Source of the DNA: Amblyomma americanum
Taxonomy: Eukaryota; Arthropoda; Arachnida; Ixodida; Ixodidae
NCBI RefSeq assembly: GCF_052857255.1
Contig: NC_135497.1
Coordinates: forward strand, 350,130,799 to 350,194,798
Length of the DNA stretch: 64,000 nucleotides
Direction: 5' to 3'
Shown piece by piece: positions 1-11,891 of the stretch; position 1 is the first letter of the stretch; every line of letters starts with the position of its first letter. The translations under genes and the position numbers were made by a program. The notes below the pieces were generated by a model. It did no database searches and was not told the DNA's origin. It saw only the letters and a list, made by a program, of their open reading frames with translations.

Positions 1-2
1 CA

Positions 3-410
3 GACAAATATATAACAAGGGATAGCCATATTGGGGACTACCTTGTGCCCGGAGATGAAATCATGGCAGACCGAGGGTTCACCCTTGATGAGGAACTCGA
101 AGTTCAAGGAATTCGGCTGGACACACCAGCCTTCACAAAAGGTATGAATTCATGAATTGTTTGAGCGAATGACTCAGACATTTCAAATGACTTCACAGGG
201 CGGAAGCAGCTGACAGAAAAGGAAGTCACCAAGGCACGACGCATTGCCTCTCTGCCTATCCATGTCGAACGTGCCATTAACCGCATCAAGACATATCGGA
301 TTCTGAAGCAAGCCCTCCCTATCACCTCAAAGAAGATGATTAGTGACATAATGTTTGTGTGTGCAGGGCTTTTGCAATATGAAAGGGCACCTCATAAAGC
401 CCCAAAATGA
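3..410 (+). CDS. HARBI1-like / DDE_4 transposase, 3' part (two exons)
   Basis: C-terminal part of a DDE superfamily endonuclease, the Harbinger-type transposase that cuts and joins DNA. Exon 1 enters from outside the window and reads GDEIMADRGF, the block holding the second catalytic Asp. An intron with GT..AG ends occupies 142-198 (57 bp). Splicing rebuilds TPAFTKGRKQLT and continues to IHVERAINRIK, whose Glu is the third catalytic residue, then FRIL-like TYRIL, ending at TGA 408-410. No stop interrupts the spliced frame. The family match is from motif order only. It could be an active transposon gene or a domesticated one; the 5' part is off the window. The frame has no recognisable TIR nearby on the 3' side. 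Confidence 0.8.
142..198 (+). other. Short intron of the DDE_4 transposase gene
   Basis: Begins GTATGAATT and ends CTTCACAG. Removing it joins ACAAAAG to GGCGGAAGC and keeps the frame (T K G R K Q). Without removal the frame reaches a stop within the intron. Confidence 0.75.
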
Positions 411-2147
411 AACCCCTCTCGAGAGAGGTGCTGCTTGAAGCAGGCCCCACTTGAGCAAATGCAATTTTAGAGCTCTGGTGGGCACTCAATCCTACTGAGG
501 AGCCTTTGAACGAGCTCTTTGCAGTACTGACGCCAAAACCTGCCTCCCAGTCATTGCGTACTAGACGAATATGACAGATAAGTGTGCCTGACTATGCATT
601 TTAATAAAGACGTCTGTTCCCATTCTCTCTATCACATTCATTATTAATTTGATAACTTGTGGAATACCCATCGCATGCTGTATTCAAGAGAAAACCTTTA
701 ATGGCTCATACTCGCGGTGTCTGTCCGGCCATTCGTGACAGTCTCAACTCGATAAGAAAAAAATCTTTGTGCACGATGGGGTTCGAACCACAATGAGTAC
801 GCTAACGACAACGCCACTTCCTGCCAAAGCATATGTGGTTCTTGTCTACGATGCTGGAGAGTGTTTGCAGAAAGGCGTCGAATCAGATGGATGCCTCTCG
901 AATGCCCTCCAGTGTCTCCGGCATTTAAGATTCGCAAAGAACTGTGTACCTAGTTAACATCTTAACCACACATTAGAGACGCGCAAACACTGCGCTAAAG
1001 GCTATCGCCTCACTGCACTTTAGGTCAACATAGTGCCCCCTGAATTTTTTATGTTGCCCACAATGGCTCTTTGGTCCTAGAGCCAGATTTTAACAACAGT
1101 TTAGCAAATGTATCTTATGAGCATGCTTTTGGCTGCCTTTTTGGGGGGTTGAATACTTTTAGCCTCCCCGACAAATCTGTGCCCTGGACTGAGGTCTGCA
1201 ACACTCGACATGCTTTGTGTGAAAGCACCCCTCAAAACTTTTTGAAAGCATGCTGCGAGCAGGACTCTCCCATCGATATCTGTCATTAAATTTGCCCCTA
1301 CTACATGTGAAACAATTCCAACAAACTTTTATCACTGCTGTGGTTTAAGCACTACCAGTGCGTCTTACCACACTCACTTCTGACATTTTCATTGCATGTG
1401 GGCAACAAAATTGAATACAAGAGCTGTACTGCAACCGAAGGCCTCAACTGCTGCTACAAAAATTACTGCATTGTAAATAATATGGCAAACAGGTTTTCAG
1501 TAAAGGTAAAAACATGACAAAAAATCGCAGTAAACCACTTATATAGCACTAAGATGGTTCATGCAAGCTAGGACTTGATTTCCAAGTAGGTACACAATGC
1601 AGAATACTGGAGTGCTAATTAAAGCCACTGTTAATGGAACGCAACCGAAAACAAAACAGTTCAGGCTATGTCATAATAGCTTAAATCCTGCCAAGGAGCA
1701 ATGCTGACATGTAGGTAAAGAACAAGGTGACTTGCACAATGCTGAAAGTTGGTGCCGTGCACATTTTCAGCACTCAAAATGGAAAGACAAGCAAAATACT
1801 TAATTTCAACGAAGCAATGGTATCAAACATCAGTCACATGACAGCCAAATTGTTGCTTCAGAAACTACACAATAAAGTAAAACAATATGCCACACATGAG
1901 AAGCACTGCCATATGTTGACAGGTGGCATACAGTGTTTCACAGATAGCAAAAACAGGGGGATAACGTTCAGTGGGATACATGGATTCCATATTGTGCCTT
2001 TCCCAATAACCAACTATTATTTTATATATCTCGTACCTGCTATTCAAGATTTGAATGTGGCTGCTAAATCTGCTTTGGTCCAGCAGTAATTTCTTTATCA
2101 CGTTCTAGATCTACGCACTTCTTACAGGAGCCTTGTTTTGTTTATTT
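411..2147. other. 3' UTR-like and non-coding stretch
   Basis: AATAAA at 603-608 could be the polyadenylation signal of the upstream transposase gene. On the minus strand around 775-830 there is a tRNA B-box-like GGTTCGAACCCC preceded by GTTGTCGTTAGCGTACTC, suggesting a tRNA-like or SINE fragment, but the T stem does not pair. The rest is AT-rich with no ORF that resembles a known family. Confidence 0.4.
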
Positions 2148-4957
2148 TCAGGTTAGATGCGACAAAATGTTCCACATTAAGCAGATTTGGTTGTACCTCT
2201 CAACTGTGTCTAATTCGTTGCGAACATCGAGGTCTGAAAGACGGGGAAGTAATTCAGAAAAATAGAATTTTTTGAGCCGTTTGAAATTGCTTTCAACGTA
2301 CCCCGCATCAAACGGTACCGGGACAATTACGTCATTTTGTACACTATAGACATAGAAGAAGCATGTTTCTGTTTTTGTGCATAGCATCTGGATCTGTACT
2401 TGACCGTAATAGCCATTTGGGCCATTCTCTGCAAGTAAAAGCCTGCCTTCTTTGTCCCTCCGGACATCGTAATTACCACCATTGATAAGTGGCATGCAGT
2501 CGAGCACATAAGGGCACTATTGTGATCGGAGGCCCCGACAGCGGGAACAGACGAGCCCGGCAGGCGCCATCGAACTATGTTTGACCAAAGGTGCTGTCGT
2601 CCTGAGAAGAGGATTAGGAACGGCTCCTGGCGACGGCGAGCTGTGACGAAAGGCCTCTAATCCCTTCGTCCGGAGTATGGAATGCGGCGTTTCTCCCGAA
2701 CTGCGCCCTCACGTGGACCGGCAGAAAGACCCGAACAAAGGCGCCGGAACCTCCCCGCTCGCTTGCACCTGCGCGGCTAGACAAAGCTGGGGCGGACACG
2801 GCTGATTCATCTTACCCTCTGGAATTCACCAGGACCGTCAGGACGCATCTTTCCCACGGAGGGGATCACCGCCTGCAAAGCAAACGACCTTATGCTCCTG
2901 GTCAACCCGTCGGAAACCGCATTCCAGGACCTCAAGGCGCCAGGATTCCTTATCGCCTGCGCACGTGTTTGTGAGGGCGGAGCGGTCACGGGGTTAGGGC
3001 GGAGACTATGAAGAGTGTGTCTGCCCATTGGACGCTTGATCAGCCACCGGTTTCCCTAGCTAGGTGTCTAGGGAATATCCACTGTATTTAAGCCGCAATT
3101 TGGCTGGTTTCACGGCACTTCATCTCTGACTTTTGGTCTCCCTGCTTCTGTTGTAAATATGTAAATAAACCTTCACGTTTACCAATCCCCCTGAAGGCTT
3201 CCCTCCGTCGTCTGCAGAGTTCATCGTCATGCGGTGAAGACCTCGGTCCCGATACCCAAGCATATCAGCACTTAATCTCAACTATGGCATTTTCGCCTTC
3301 AATTACTCCATCAGGTGAAGCAGAGAGCCACGGGAAGTCGGTGTTTACGACTGTTCCCATTTTCTTAACACGAAATTGTGTTTTCCTCACAAACTGATCC
3401 AGAGCAACTGGCTCCATCTTTTTTCCATGCTTTGTTGCTGCATTCCCAATGAATGTTGGATTCAGCATTCTCGTAGCTGCCTTCTCACAACTTCTTCAGC
3501 CCTTTATTTGGCACTTTACTTACATTGGAGGCAGCCAAACGCAGCTTGCGTGAAAATTGCCACAGTGAGGTAGCTTGGCTGAGAGTCTCAAGCTCCAGAG
3601 CACTGGCTACGAGAGGCGATAAAGACACGTACTTGTCGTAGAACCGCTTGCACTGTGTGCAGCTGTTGTCAGTGGGGTCGCCGTGAGTAGTTTTCACAGG
3701 CAGTGGCGGAGTCTTCAGCTGCCTGTCTGATGCATGTAGTGACTCGTAGAGTATTGTGCCTGCATAATAAGAATAACAATGGCGATGTCATTTGAGCAGG
3801 CCCTTGGTTTTCCGCCGCTGCGGCCACCACATGCCAGTTTGGCTGCCACTGTTATGGCGGATATCGGAGGAACAGATATGCTGTGGTTGGTGAGGTGGAA
3901 AGAACCAAGCATAGACTGATTTTGTGGATATCTCTATGAAGACTAAGAAGACTGTATGGCTTCCTACAAAACTGGCTAGGACACTAACGAAGATTTTTTT
4001 TTTTCATAAGAACCGCCTGATACAATGGGAAAGCCACATATCCAAATCTATGGCCGCTGGCACTGCATTACCTGTGTTTCAGTAATTAAATGCTGGTTGC
4101 AATAATTGATTGCACTGAATGCCTAGCTTCGCTGTGAAAACTAGCACAAAAACAGGCTAGATCCAGAATCGCTCCAATTTTCAAACTATTTGGGTTACAT
4201 TATGCTAATCTGAAGTAAACACCATTTTGAAAATTTCTGTCACACTGATGCATGAAATGAACTGAGGATGAAAATATTTTGCTTATGTTTTGTCTCATGA
4301 ACATAGATTTAAGACATTTTCTGGCGTACCTGCAAGCGTGAAAAGTTCAGTATACGGTGGTTCTTCGTGCATTTTTTTGAATTTCCTCTTGAGTCATGTG
4401 TACAAATCGTGGTCTGGGGCGTTTTCTTGGAGAGCTATCGACAGTCCCTTTCTGCAGCTTGAAGTCAATGTCCTTCAGCATGGCAGGCTCCACATTGCGC
4501 TTAGTGCCGCTATTCCACAGTGCAGCTTTGTCTGTGCATGAAGTGCCAGTTAGTCATTCAGAGACACCGATTTGCACTTTCCAAAGCAGGGCGCCTACAT
4601 GGCTGCATGTTTAGCCGTTGCCAGCCATACATGAGCACCCTGCAGTCACCACTTCTCCTGTGCGTTTAACACATGCCCAGGCATTTCTTGGAGCCGCATT
4701 TACGGACTGCGATGGGCACACCGCTGCCTTGACATAACAAGCATCAGCAGATAGTTTGTGGAATAATACTTTTCCTACATATTCACTCTGCACATAATTG
4801 TATGACTCCAGTGACCTGTAGTTCCTCATTGCCTGCAAGTCACAGGCTTTAGAGCCAAGCAGGTAGAACACAACATCTGGGCTGGAGATCGAGGGCCATT
4901 CCCGGGTGTTGTCTATCCAGGCTGCAATGCCTTCTGGATGTTTGTATGTGCAGTTGT
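2148..4957 (-). pseudogene. SWIM zinc finger + YqaJ-type nuclease gene, disrupted
   Basis: Relic of an arthropod gene type that pairs a SWIM finger with a YqaJ/lambda-exonuclease-like domain. First exon 4957-4330 (acceptor TTTCAG at its 5' edge, donor GTACGC at its end) holds DVVFYLLGSKA, then CSCMAGNG, a TAA, then TCSHVGALLW: the CxC..CxH SWIM motif with a nonsense codon inside, followed by CTDKAALWN. After a 571-bp intron the second exon starts at 3758, carries a +1 shift near 3480, then ATKHGKKMEP and SPDGVIEGENAIVEIKC, the metal-site end of YqaJ (D..ExK). A solo LTR interrupts just after this Cys. Coding resumes at 2513 with PYVLDC..GYYGQVQIQM and FYFSELLPRL. A second frameshift lies near 4345. 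The two domains, the conserved splice sites and the stop codons together make a decayed gene; the N-terminus is not identified. Confidence 0.75.
2519..3267 (+). mobile_element. Solo LTR inside the YqaJ gene
   Basis: A 749-bp insertion flanked by the 5-bp direct repeat GCACT (2514-2518 and 3268-3272). Removing it and one repeat rejoins the host codons ..E I K C P Y V L.. exactly. Inside, on the plus strand, TATTTAAG near 3086 could be a TATA box and AATAAA near 3171 a polyadenylation signal, as in an LTR. There is no gag-pol between, so this is a solo LTR. The ends (ATTGTG..ATATCA) are not a perfect TG..CA pair, so the superfamily is uncertain. Confidence 0.7.
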
Positions 4958-7114
4958 CTGAAAGTAAGATACGGAAAAAATGAATCATTAATGCCCATGG
5001 CTTTTTCAGCACACCTGGCAAAATAATTCTAGCGAGTAACTTTACAAAAGTTGCTTGCGCCCCAAAAATCTTGCATTGCTACTTTTGCAATGGTGCATCC
5101 ATTTACAGAATAACGCTGCCGGTTTACTGCCACAGTATGAATGCCCCTGCATAGCACTGTTCATACTTCATTTGCCAAAACAAAAACTCTACACTCATGC
5201 ACATAATCCACATTTGTACTCCTGGCATTACTTATTTTCGTCTAATGGTAGAAAAAAAAGCAAGGTAGACAGCAAGCCGTGTTTGGCGATAAGTACCATG
5301 CATGCTCAGTGTATGCATACCACGAGCGCTAGAGGCCACGCTCGTAATCAGGCACGCGCCTCTGACTATGGCGGATAGCCAAACCGCATTACACAACGGA
5401 TAGCTGTCAGCTGTGCTTCGTTGTGACTCTGGAGCGGGAAGAAAATATCGCAGTATGCTAGTCGCCCGCAATATGCACTCTACGGCACTGGAAGTCCCTT
5501 CCGGCAGTGAAGCCGCATACACAACCTCGGAAGTAAACTGTTCACATAATCAAACCTCCGAACGAAAGCCCATGCGAAGGAGGCCCCGCCGCGCGAAGAT
5601 TTTGCCCGTATCGCTTGCTTCCTTGCGCAGTTCGGAGTGACTGCTTTCTCGAGCGTTGTTAACCTTCGCCTGTCCTCAATTTCAGCAGCACGCCGCTGGC
5701 TGTGCACAGCCGTAATGTTATTCATTTTTTCTGTGAGATAGAGCCGTTCAAAAAGTGAAGATTACACAAAGGGTAAACGGCAGTCCGTGCCAGCAGCGGG
5801 AGGGTGCTCTGTACGGCTAGTTTCCTGTCGTGCTTGGTACAGGCTTTCGGTCACGTAGATCCCCTTTCCTCCGCTTCAGTGTTCAGCAGAGAATGACTCG
5901 GGGGACATGTATTCACTTGCATGGTTTGTGGACTTCCGCACAGACAGAGGTGACAGCACAGACGGGAGTGCTCACTCAGCCGAAGTGGACAGGCTCCGAA
6001 CGAAAAAAAACTGATTTGTGGCTGTCGCGTATTTCGCCTTGCCCCTACGATTTAGTGAAAACCGCAGTCCTCGCCTCTTCACTCCGTTCTGCGCACGTAT
6101 CGTACCTGGTTAAAGGTCATTTGGTGCATTTAATATCGCGATCAACGCATCTGCGGGATCCACGCGTAACGTAACGCAAGGCGTATACAAGTGACGGGTG
6201 GGTATCGCGTTGGTCTTTCTGCGCAAGCAACGAAGCGGAGTCGGTGGCTGACAGTCACCAAATAGTGCAAAAAGACGTCTTACCTCCAGTGTCCACAAGT
6301 CTGGTTTGCTGAGGTACCACCGCGCACGACGGCAGCGTGCGTACGGCTGTGTCCGTCGAGGCCATCGGGCAATCGCGCATAGTGGATCGGCGTCCAAACA
6401 GTCCGCAATCAAGTACAACCGTGCCTTCGAGAGCAGGGATGTTTCGAAAATCACGGGATTAAAAAAAAAGAACTGCTAGCAAAAACAGTCGCAGGTTGTG
6501 GGCGAAAACCAAGAGGAGACGCAGCAAGCTATGCAAACACCAACGTAGTGCACGGACGCAGGCAGTCCAAGTTGGCGCCGCCGCTAGGCGTCGCCCCTTT
6601 TTGTGGAGGGTTTTAAAAATGCCGCCAACCGCAGGTGCTTCGTTGGAAAAGTGTATAGAACACGCCGATTGCCACACTAAAACAGCGAATGCATCTAAGC
6701 ACTACTCAGCGTTTGTGGAAAGCAACTTGGCTGTATCGTTTAGTGTGTTTCAGGCTATCAGTGAAAGACACTGAAAAAAATCTTGCTAATCTTTTTGCCT
6801 ACCGTGCTCAAGTACGCTTTGGGTATTTGTCGGCTGCCGACAATTTGGCCGCTTGGGCCTACGCATACGCCGGGCTGAGCTTAAGGAGCGAGCCCAAAGG
6901 CCTCAAAGGCGTGTCAATAAGTGGCATTTCCAATGATGGCGACGCCACAGGCGGTAGTGTGACGGGTTCAAGCGGTGTGTGTCTGCATTGCATGATGCCG
7001 TGATTATCCGCCTGGTTATAGGTATAAGCTCAGGCGTGTAATTTTCTGTCAATTTGGCACGTTTTTGTGCAATCCTAACCATGGCAATTCAAGTCAATGT
7101 TTTTAAACATAAAA
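4958..7114. other. Non-coding / possible promoter region
   Basis: No frame matches a known family. 5380-6460 is richer in CpG than its neighbours and lies upstream of the minus-strand YqaJ relic, so it could be its old promoter or first exon (inference). The longest minus frame here, 5725-5480, is of unknown nature and I do not call it. Confidence 0.3.
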
Positions 7115-7357
7115 CATGGTTGGTGGTTTATGGGGGTTTAACGTCCCAAAGCGACTCAGGCAATGAGGGACGCCGTAGTTGAGGGCTCCGGTAATTTCGA
7201 CCACCTGGGGTTCTCTAACATGCACCCACATCCTACAGTACGCGGGCCTCTATAATTTCGCCCGCATTGAAATGCGACCGCCGCGGCCGGGATCGAGACC
7301 GAGTCTTTCGGGTCGGCAGTAGAGCGCCGTAACCACTGAGCCACCGCGGCGGCCGTC
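7115..7357 (-). mobile_element. tRNA-derived SINE, full length
   Basis: Read on the minus strand it starts GCCGCCGCGGTGGCTCAGTG, with A box TGGCTCAGTGGTTA and B box GGTCTCGATCC, and ends in the GGGGGTTTATG type 3' end. Flanked by the near-identical direct repeats AAACATAAAA (7105-7114) and AAACATAGAA (7358-7367), a target-site duplication. Same Pol III head as the Ruka copies below, but a different body. Confidence 0.85.
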
Positions 7358-7880
7358 AAACATAGAAGCCAATTCACGCATTTCACTTGTTGTATTATAT
7401 ACCCGAACATTTGCGGTCTCTCTCGTTGCCGGGAACCGGTATTAAATGCTTTGTCGAACTGGCGGGTCACATTTATGGGTCGGGTTGGAGATGGATCAAG
7501 CGGCAATCTTCAGTAGGACTCTGCTAGGTCATGTGTGTTTCTAGGGAGGCGTTCTCGCTCTTTTATTCGGCCTGTGCAAATGAATGAAAAACTTTATTGG
7601 TTCCTTTACGAAGTAGTAGCGGTAGAGGACGAAGTCTTCGTCTTGAAGCTTGGGTCCTCCTTGGCCGTGAGTGGGCCCCTAGTCCAGGGCTCCACTGAGT
7701 CGGGCCACCTCGCTTGCGTGTGCTATGAGGGCCCTTTGGACCGCTAGCTCGCAGCTGGTGAGCCGGCTCTCCCATTGCTCCGCACTTGGTGTTTTGTGTT
7801 TGTGGAATGTTTGATTTCTTCCTCACTCCCATGTGACATGATATAGTGTTGGTTTTGCTCCGCATCACGGACAGTTGGCG

Positions 7881-8330
7881 CTATACTGTGTGGGGAACAT
7901 TAATCTGCGGCCCCTTCGGGGTTAATGACGTTCCTGCTCGACTGGTCATTCCTCGAGCTAGGTTGTCTGCCCCTTCGTTGCCCCTGATCCCTGCGTGACT
8001 CGGTATCCAGATTATGCTGTGTATTGGTCGTCCCTCAGGGAGCAGAGCTCTACTGAGGATCTTGAGTGCCGTGCTGCCAATTCTGCCTCTAGTATAGTTG
8101 CGGCACGCCTCTTGTGAATCCGTTAATATGTTAAGGGATCTCTCTGTCCTATATCCTTCATTCGCTGCCAGGGCGACAGCAATCTCCTCTGCCGTTATGT
8201 TAGATTCTTCGGCTGTGAGGCATGTGATGTGTTCTCCGTGGTAATTTACAACTACTGCTACCGCGCTATTTTTGTGTGTTTGGGGGTATAGGGAGGCATC
8301 AGTGTAGACTGTGTTGTCCCGATGCCCCAT
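7881..8330 (-). pseudogene. LINE ORF2, RNase H domain
   Basis: VYTDASLYPQ (first Asp), ITAEEIAVALA (Glu), ILTDSQEAC (Asp) and HAGIRGNEGADNLARG (last Asp) give the full D-E-D-D set of an RNase H, which degrades RNA in RNA/DNA hybrids. It is the C-terminal domain of the LINE and is separated from RT by frameshifts. Confidence 0.85.
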
Positions 8331-8525
8331 GTTCCTCTAATAAAATTCTGCCCTAACCTGTCTCCTGTTAGCACGGAGGTTTGGATCCATATTTCCGGGG
8401 ATAGGTTGTATGCATAGCTTCTTTCTTAGCGGGTCTGGTATTGCGGCGCTGCTATTTTGTGGCTTTTCTATTTCCCGACCTAGCTTTGTCAGGAGCGCCC
8501 TTCCAGTCATTGTGTAGCTAAGTCT

Positions 8526-9623
8526 TCATATTTGTGCCTTGAGCTGGAATTCTCTTAATTCTTCGAAGGTGTTGCTGATTCCGAGTTGCATGAGCTTGTC
8601 GTTGGATGTATTTCTTGGGAGATGAAGAGCTGTTTTGTATGCCTTCCGGAGTATTGTCTCCACTTGCTCCTTCTCTGCTTTGATAGTGACATGGTACGGT
8701 AATGAATATGTTACCTGGCTGACCACTAGACTGTTCACTAGCCTCAGTGTGTCCTCCTCCTTCATGCCATGCCTCTTGTGCGTTACTCTGCTGACCATCC
8801 GGCCTACTTGTCCTGCCGCTTTGCTTAGCAGGCTGAGTGTATGACTGCACTTCCGGCTTCCTTGCAGCCACATGCCGAGGATTCTGATCATCTTTTGTTC
8901 CGGGATGTTCTGGCCCTGTAGTTTTATTTCGAGTGGAGCATCCTTAGGGTGCCTACCCACTCTGAGGAGCTCAGATTTTTCCCTGGAGCATTTAACTCCC
9001 CTTTATTTTGTGTATTCTTCAATGCAGGTGGCAGCCTTTTGTAGCGCCTCCTGCTTCTCCCCCAGTGAGCCTTGGGTGGTCCAGATGGTGATATCGTCTG
9101 CGTACATTGCATGACTAATCCCCTGGACTTGGCTGAGTTTCTTGGCGAGGTTGACCATCGCTATGTTAAAGAGTATTGGCGAGATTACTGAGCCTTGCGG
9201 AGTGCTCTTGCATGGCGTTTGAAAGGTGTCACACCGCAGGTCTTCGGCAATCTTCTTCTTTATCTTTCTGTTTAGCTTTTGGCGCTTCCACCGCCTGGTC
9301 AGGCCTCGTCTTGCCTCCCAGAGCCTGAGGAGTCGCTTGTACACTTCTGGTGCTTGTTCTGTTCGATCCACTTCTTTTGTGTAGAGATCCCTGATTTGTC
9401 AAAGCTGTTGGCTCCAATCTTCTGCCGAAGTTATGTCGTCCTTAAGTTGTTTACAGTGGGTGCGGAAGGCATCCCAGTCAGTTAGGTTTGCCTTGCCGAT
9501 CTTCCTTTTGATGCTTTCTGCCTCTGTGCTGACCCTAATGATGTAGTGGTCGCTGCCGAGATTTTCTCGCAGGTTCTCCCATTCGACTTGCTTAGCGCCC
9601 TTACAAAGGTTAGGTCGGGACAT
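8526..9623 (-). pseudogene. LINE ORF2, reverse transcriptase with internal deletion
   Basis: 9623-9399 ends in WSQQL; after a frameshift the frame 9371-9003 runs KRLLRLWEARRGLTRRWKR, then jumps straight to TPQGSVISPILFN and MYADDITIWT. The RT blocks that normally precede PQG (the first catalytic Asp, fingers and palm) are missing, so an internal deletion removed roughly 150-200 residues. 8960-8526 holds the thumb-like region (KMIRILGMWLQG, LVVSQVTYSLPYH). The YADD pair survives but the enzyme cannot work. Confidence 0.8.
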
Positions 9624-10171
9624 GTGTCCACGCTTACGCTATTACCCTGTCTAGTAGGCTGACTTTCATCTGTGAGTGACTCGGAGCCTATGTTTTCCGC
9701 TGCTGTGCAGATGCAGCGCCCCTTTTTATCTTCGATCCTTCCGCCCCATTGTAGGCTTTTCGAATTAAAATCCCCTGATATTATTAGGGTATTCTGCCCT
9801 GCAAGCTTCTTTGCTTCCGCAAAAAGCTTAATGAAGTCTCCTTTATTTTTAGGTGGGCTGTACAAATTTACTATAAAAGTGCTTTTAGCTTTTCTTTTTC
9901 TCTTGGGAATCACTTCAGTTATTGTGTGCTCTAGCTGTGTGTCTTCAAACTCCTTATGAGCTATGTTTGTGATATTGTTGCTAATGAGAGTTGCTGTTCT
10001 TCCGTTCTCCTGACATGAGTATCCTTTTAGGGTTGGGGTGCAATTTGTCTCTTGTAGAAGTATTAGATCTGGTGTGTTTCCTCTAGTGTTAATAAATTGC
10101 TGTAAGAGCCCTTGCTTACGCCTGTAGCACCGGAAATTACACTGCCATAACTCTATTTGTTGTCCTGCCAT
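9482..10171 (-). pseudogene. LINE ORF2, AP endonuclease domain
   Basis: Starts MAGQQIELWQCNFR. LILLQETNC supplies the catalytic Glu and IISGDFNSKSLQWGG the Asp/Asn motif of the exonuclease-endonuclease-phosphatase fold that nicks target DNA. The frame drifts after about residue 150, and the last part, including SDH, lies in the frame that becomes 9623-9399 (GSDHYIIR). A frameshift therefore breaks the enzyme. Confidence 0.8.
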
Positions 10172-10278
10172 GTTATCTTATTGGTACTTATGTTTGTTCC
10201 CTGGTATTCTGATCCAAACATGCGCTCATTGTAGAGGCGGTCCCTAGCGTCATCTACTGTCCTCTGTGTGTTTTGACT

Positions 10279-11565
10279 CTATACATATTTGCGGAAGCTC
10301 TGATCTTGAAGGGCTATCTTTTGAATTAGTTGCTGTATCTGCTGCTGCATCTGCTGCATTTGCTGCTGCATGAATGTCTTTAGATCGTCTATTGTTGAGT
10401 TTTTTCCTTCATTAGTTTGTAAACTTTCTACACTCTGCTGTGGGGGTGAGGGTGCCCTGACAGGCGAGCAGCCTGCCTTTCGCATCTCTTGCATTTCCGC
10501 TATTAATTCGCTTATTTGTTTCTTAAGCTGTCTCTTTTCCTCTCGGGTCTGCTCTTGTTCCTTCCCGATGTTGTTAATTTCGGCAGTAAGCCTTTTTTCA
10601 TTTTCCGTTTGTGTGTCTGTGTTGTTGTTGTTGTGCGGAGCAAAAAGAGCCTTGCGAGGGCCGGTTGCCCAGGTCACCTTGACTCCGCCGCTCTTCTGTT
10701 GCTGCTTCGGCTTCACCCAGGACTGCTGGCCGCCCAGGGGTGGGTAGGACTCGTCCCGCTCCCGGCTTCGGCCCTGGCCCTGGCTGCTGCTGCGCCTTCG
10801 GCTGCCACTCCTGGATTCGCTCCGCTAGTCACCTTGCCGCTCCTTGTCCTCGTTCAGGAACCAGCGCGGTCTCCGCGCCCCGCGTCTGCTTCGGCTGCGG
10901 CCGCGTCGCTGCTGGCTCTGGGGTCCCCAGCGCAGTTCGTTGATTGGCTTCAGTCGTTGTGCACAGTCCTTCGTGCCCGCCGCATGGGAGCCCCCGCATA
11001 GCAGGCACTTGGGTGTACATTGATGTAGTTCTTCCGGATCTTTCTGGCCGCATTGTCTGCATGCCTTGATTCCCGGGTTCGGACAGACGTCCGATCGATG
11101 TCCGTGTTGGCAACAAACGTAGCATATTTGCCGCGTCGGCCTATAGGGGTAGCACCACACCTCTCCCCCGTAGTACAAGACTTGCTTGGGGAGGATGGGG
11201 CCATCAAAGGTGATGACGGCTGTGCTCGATTGGCCTAACATCCTTGCCGCCAGGATCTTCACCCCTTGTGTGCGGGTTCGTAAATTCGCCTTGAGTTCAT
11301 CGGCCGGGGTCCCCGAGTCCACTCCGTGGATGACCCTGCGCAGCGTTCCCTCCGGCGCCGCCACGTGTGCGTTGATTCCGTAGCTATGCTCTCCAAACTT
11401 CAGTTGCGTGATGCGCCTGATTTGTTGAGCTGCGCTTTCGTTATCGGTACTGATAGAAAGCTTTCCTCTGCCTTCGCGTGCGGCCGCATTCTGCAGCCGT
11501 AGCCGATCAGTCGAGCGCTTCCATGCTCCGGCGTCGAACCAGTCACTTAGGGAGACTACATACAA
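10279..11565 (-). pseudogene. LINE ORF1 (gag-like, CCHC zinc knuckles)
   Basis: Two frames, 11565-10825 and 10716-10279, from one ORF1. The first carries CYVCCQHGHRSDVC, then CRQCGQKDPEELHQC and CLLCGGSHAAGTKDC: three cysteine/histidine knuckles that in LINE ORF1 proteins bind the element RNA. It then becomes Arg/Ser-rich. The second frame is Gln-rich with a probable coiled coil (MQQQMQQMQQQIQQLIQK). A frameshift separates them. The upstream start was separated by an insertion carrying a 14-bp target duplication. Confidence 0.75.
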
Positions 11566-11571
11566 CTAGCT

Positions 11572-11891
11572 TCTTCTTCTGTTGTTGCCAGAAAAAAGGA
11601 AAAGGAAAGTGGACAGGCCTGCCCACTGGCTCAAGCTGAGCCACAATCGCTACCACGTGCAGAAAGTAGGAGAGTTTAAAGATAGTATAGGAAAATAGGA
11701 TAGAAAAGACGCGCGCTATAATGTACAAGGCCGATCCCTGAGGCAGTGCAATACCGGGCCAATCGGTGGCGGAAGTGAAGCAACCTTCAAGCACGCCGCC
11801 ACATTTCCAAAAATATGTTGGGTTCAAATGGGACCCGTATCAGATATTCTATAAACCAAAACATCCCACGGGGCTTCGAACGCATCGCTCC
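11572..11891 (-). mobile_element. 5'-truncated non-LTR element with 14-bp target duplication
   Basis: A 320-bp insertion in the 5' part of the LINE, bounded by the direct repeat ACATACAACTAGCT at 11558-11571 and 11892-11905. On the minus strand it ends CAACAACAGAAGAAGA, a simple-repeat tail typical of LINE or SINE 3' ends. No coding domain remains. Confidence 0.65.

Noticed and set aside
775..850. A tRNA gene on the minus strand
   Set aside because: A B-box-like GGTTCGAACC is present but T stem and acceptor do not pair.
5480..5725. First exon of the YqaJ gene
   Set aside because: Open for 81 codons and on the correct strand, but no motif or fitting splice donor supports it.
10370..11001. 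Plus-strand ORFs of 125-161 codons
   Set aside because: Antisense to the LINE ORF1 whose zinc knuckles are read on the minus strand.
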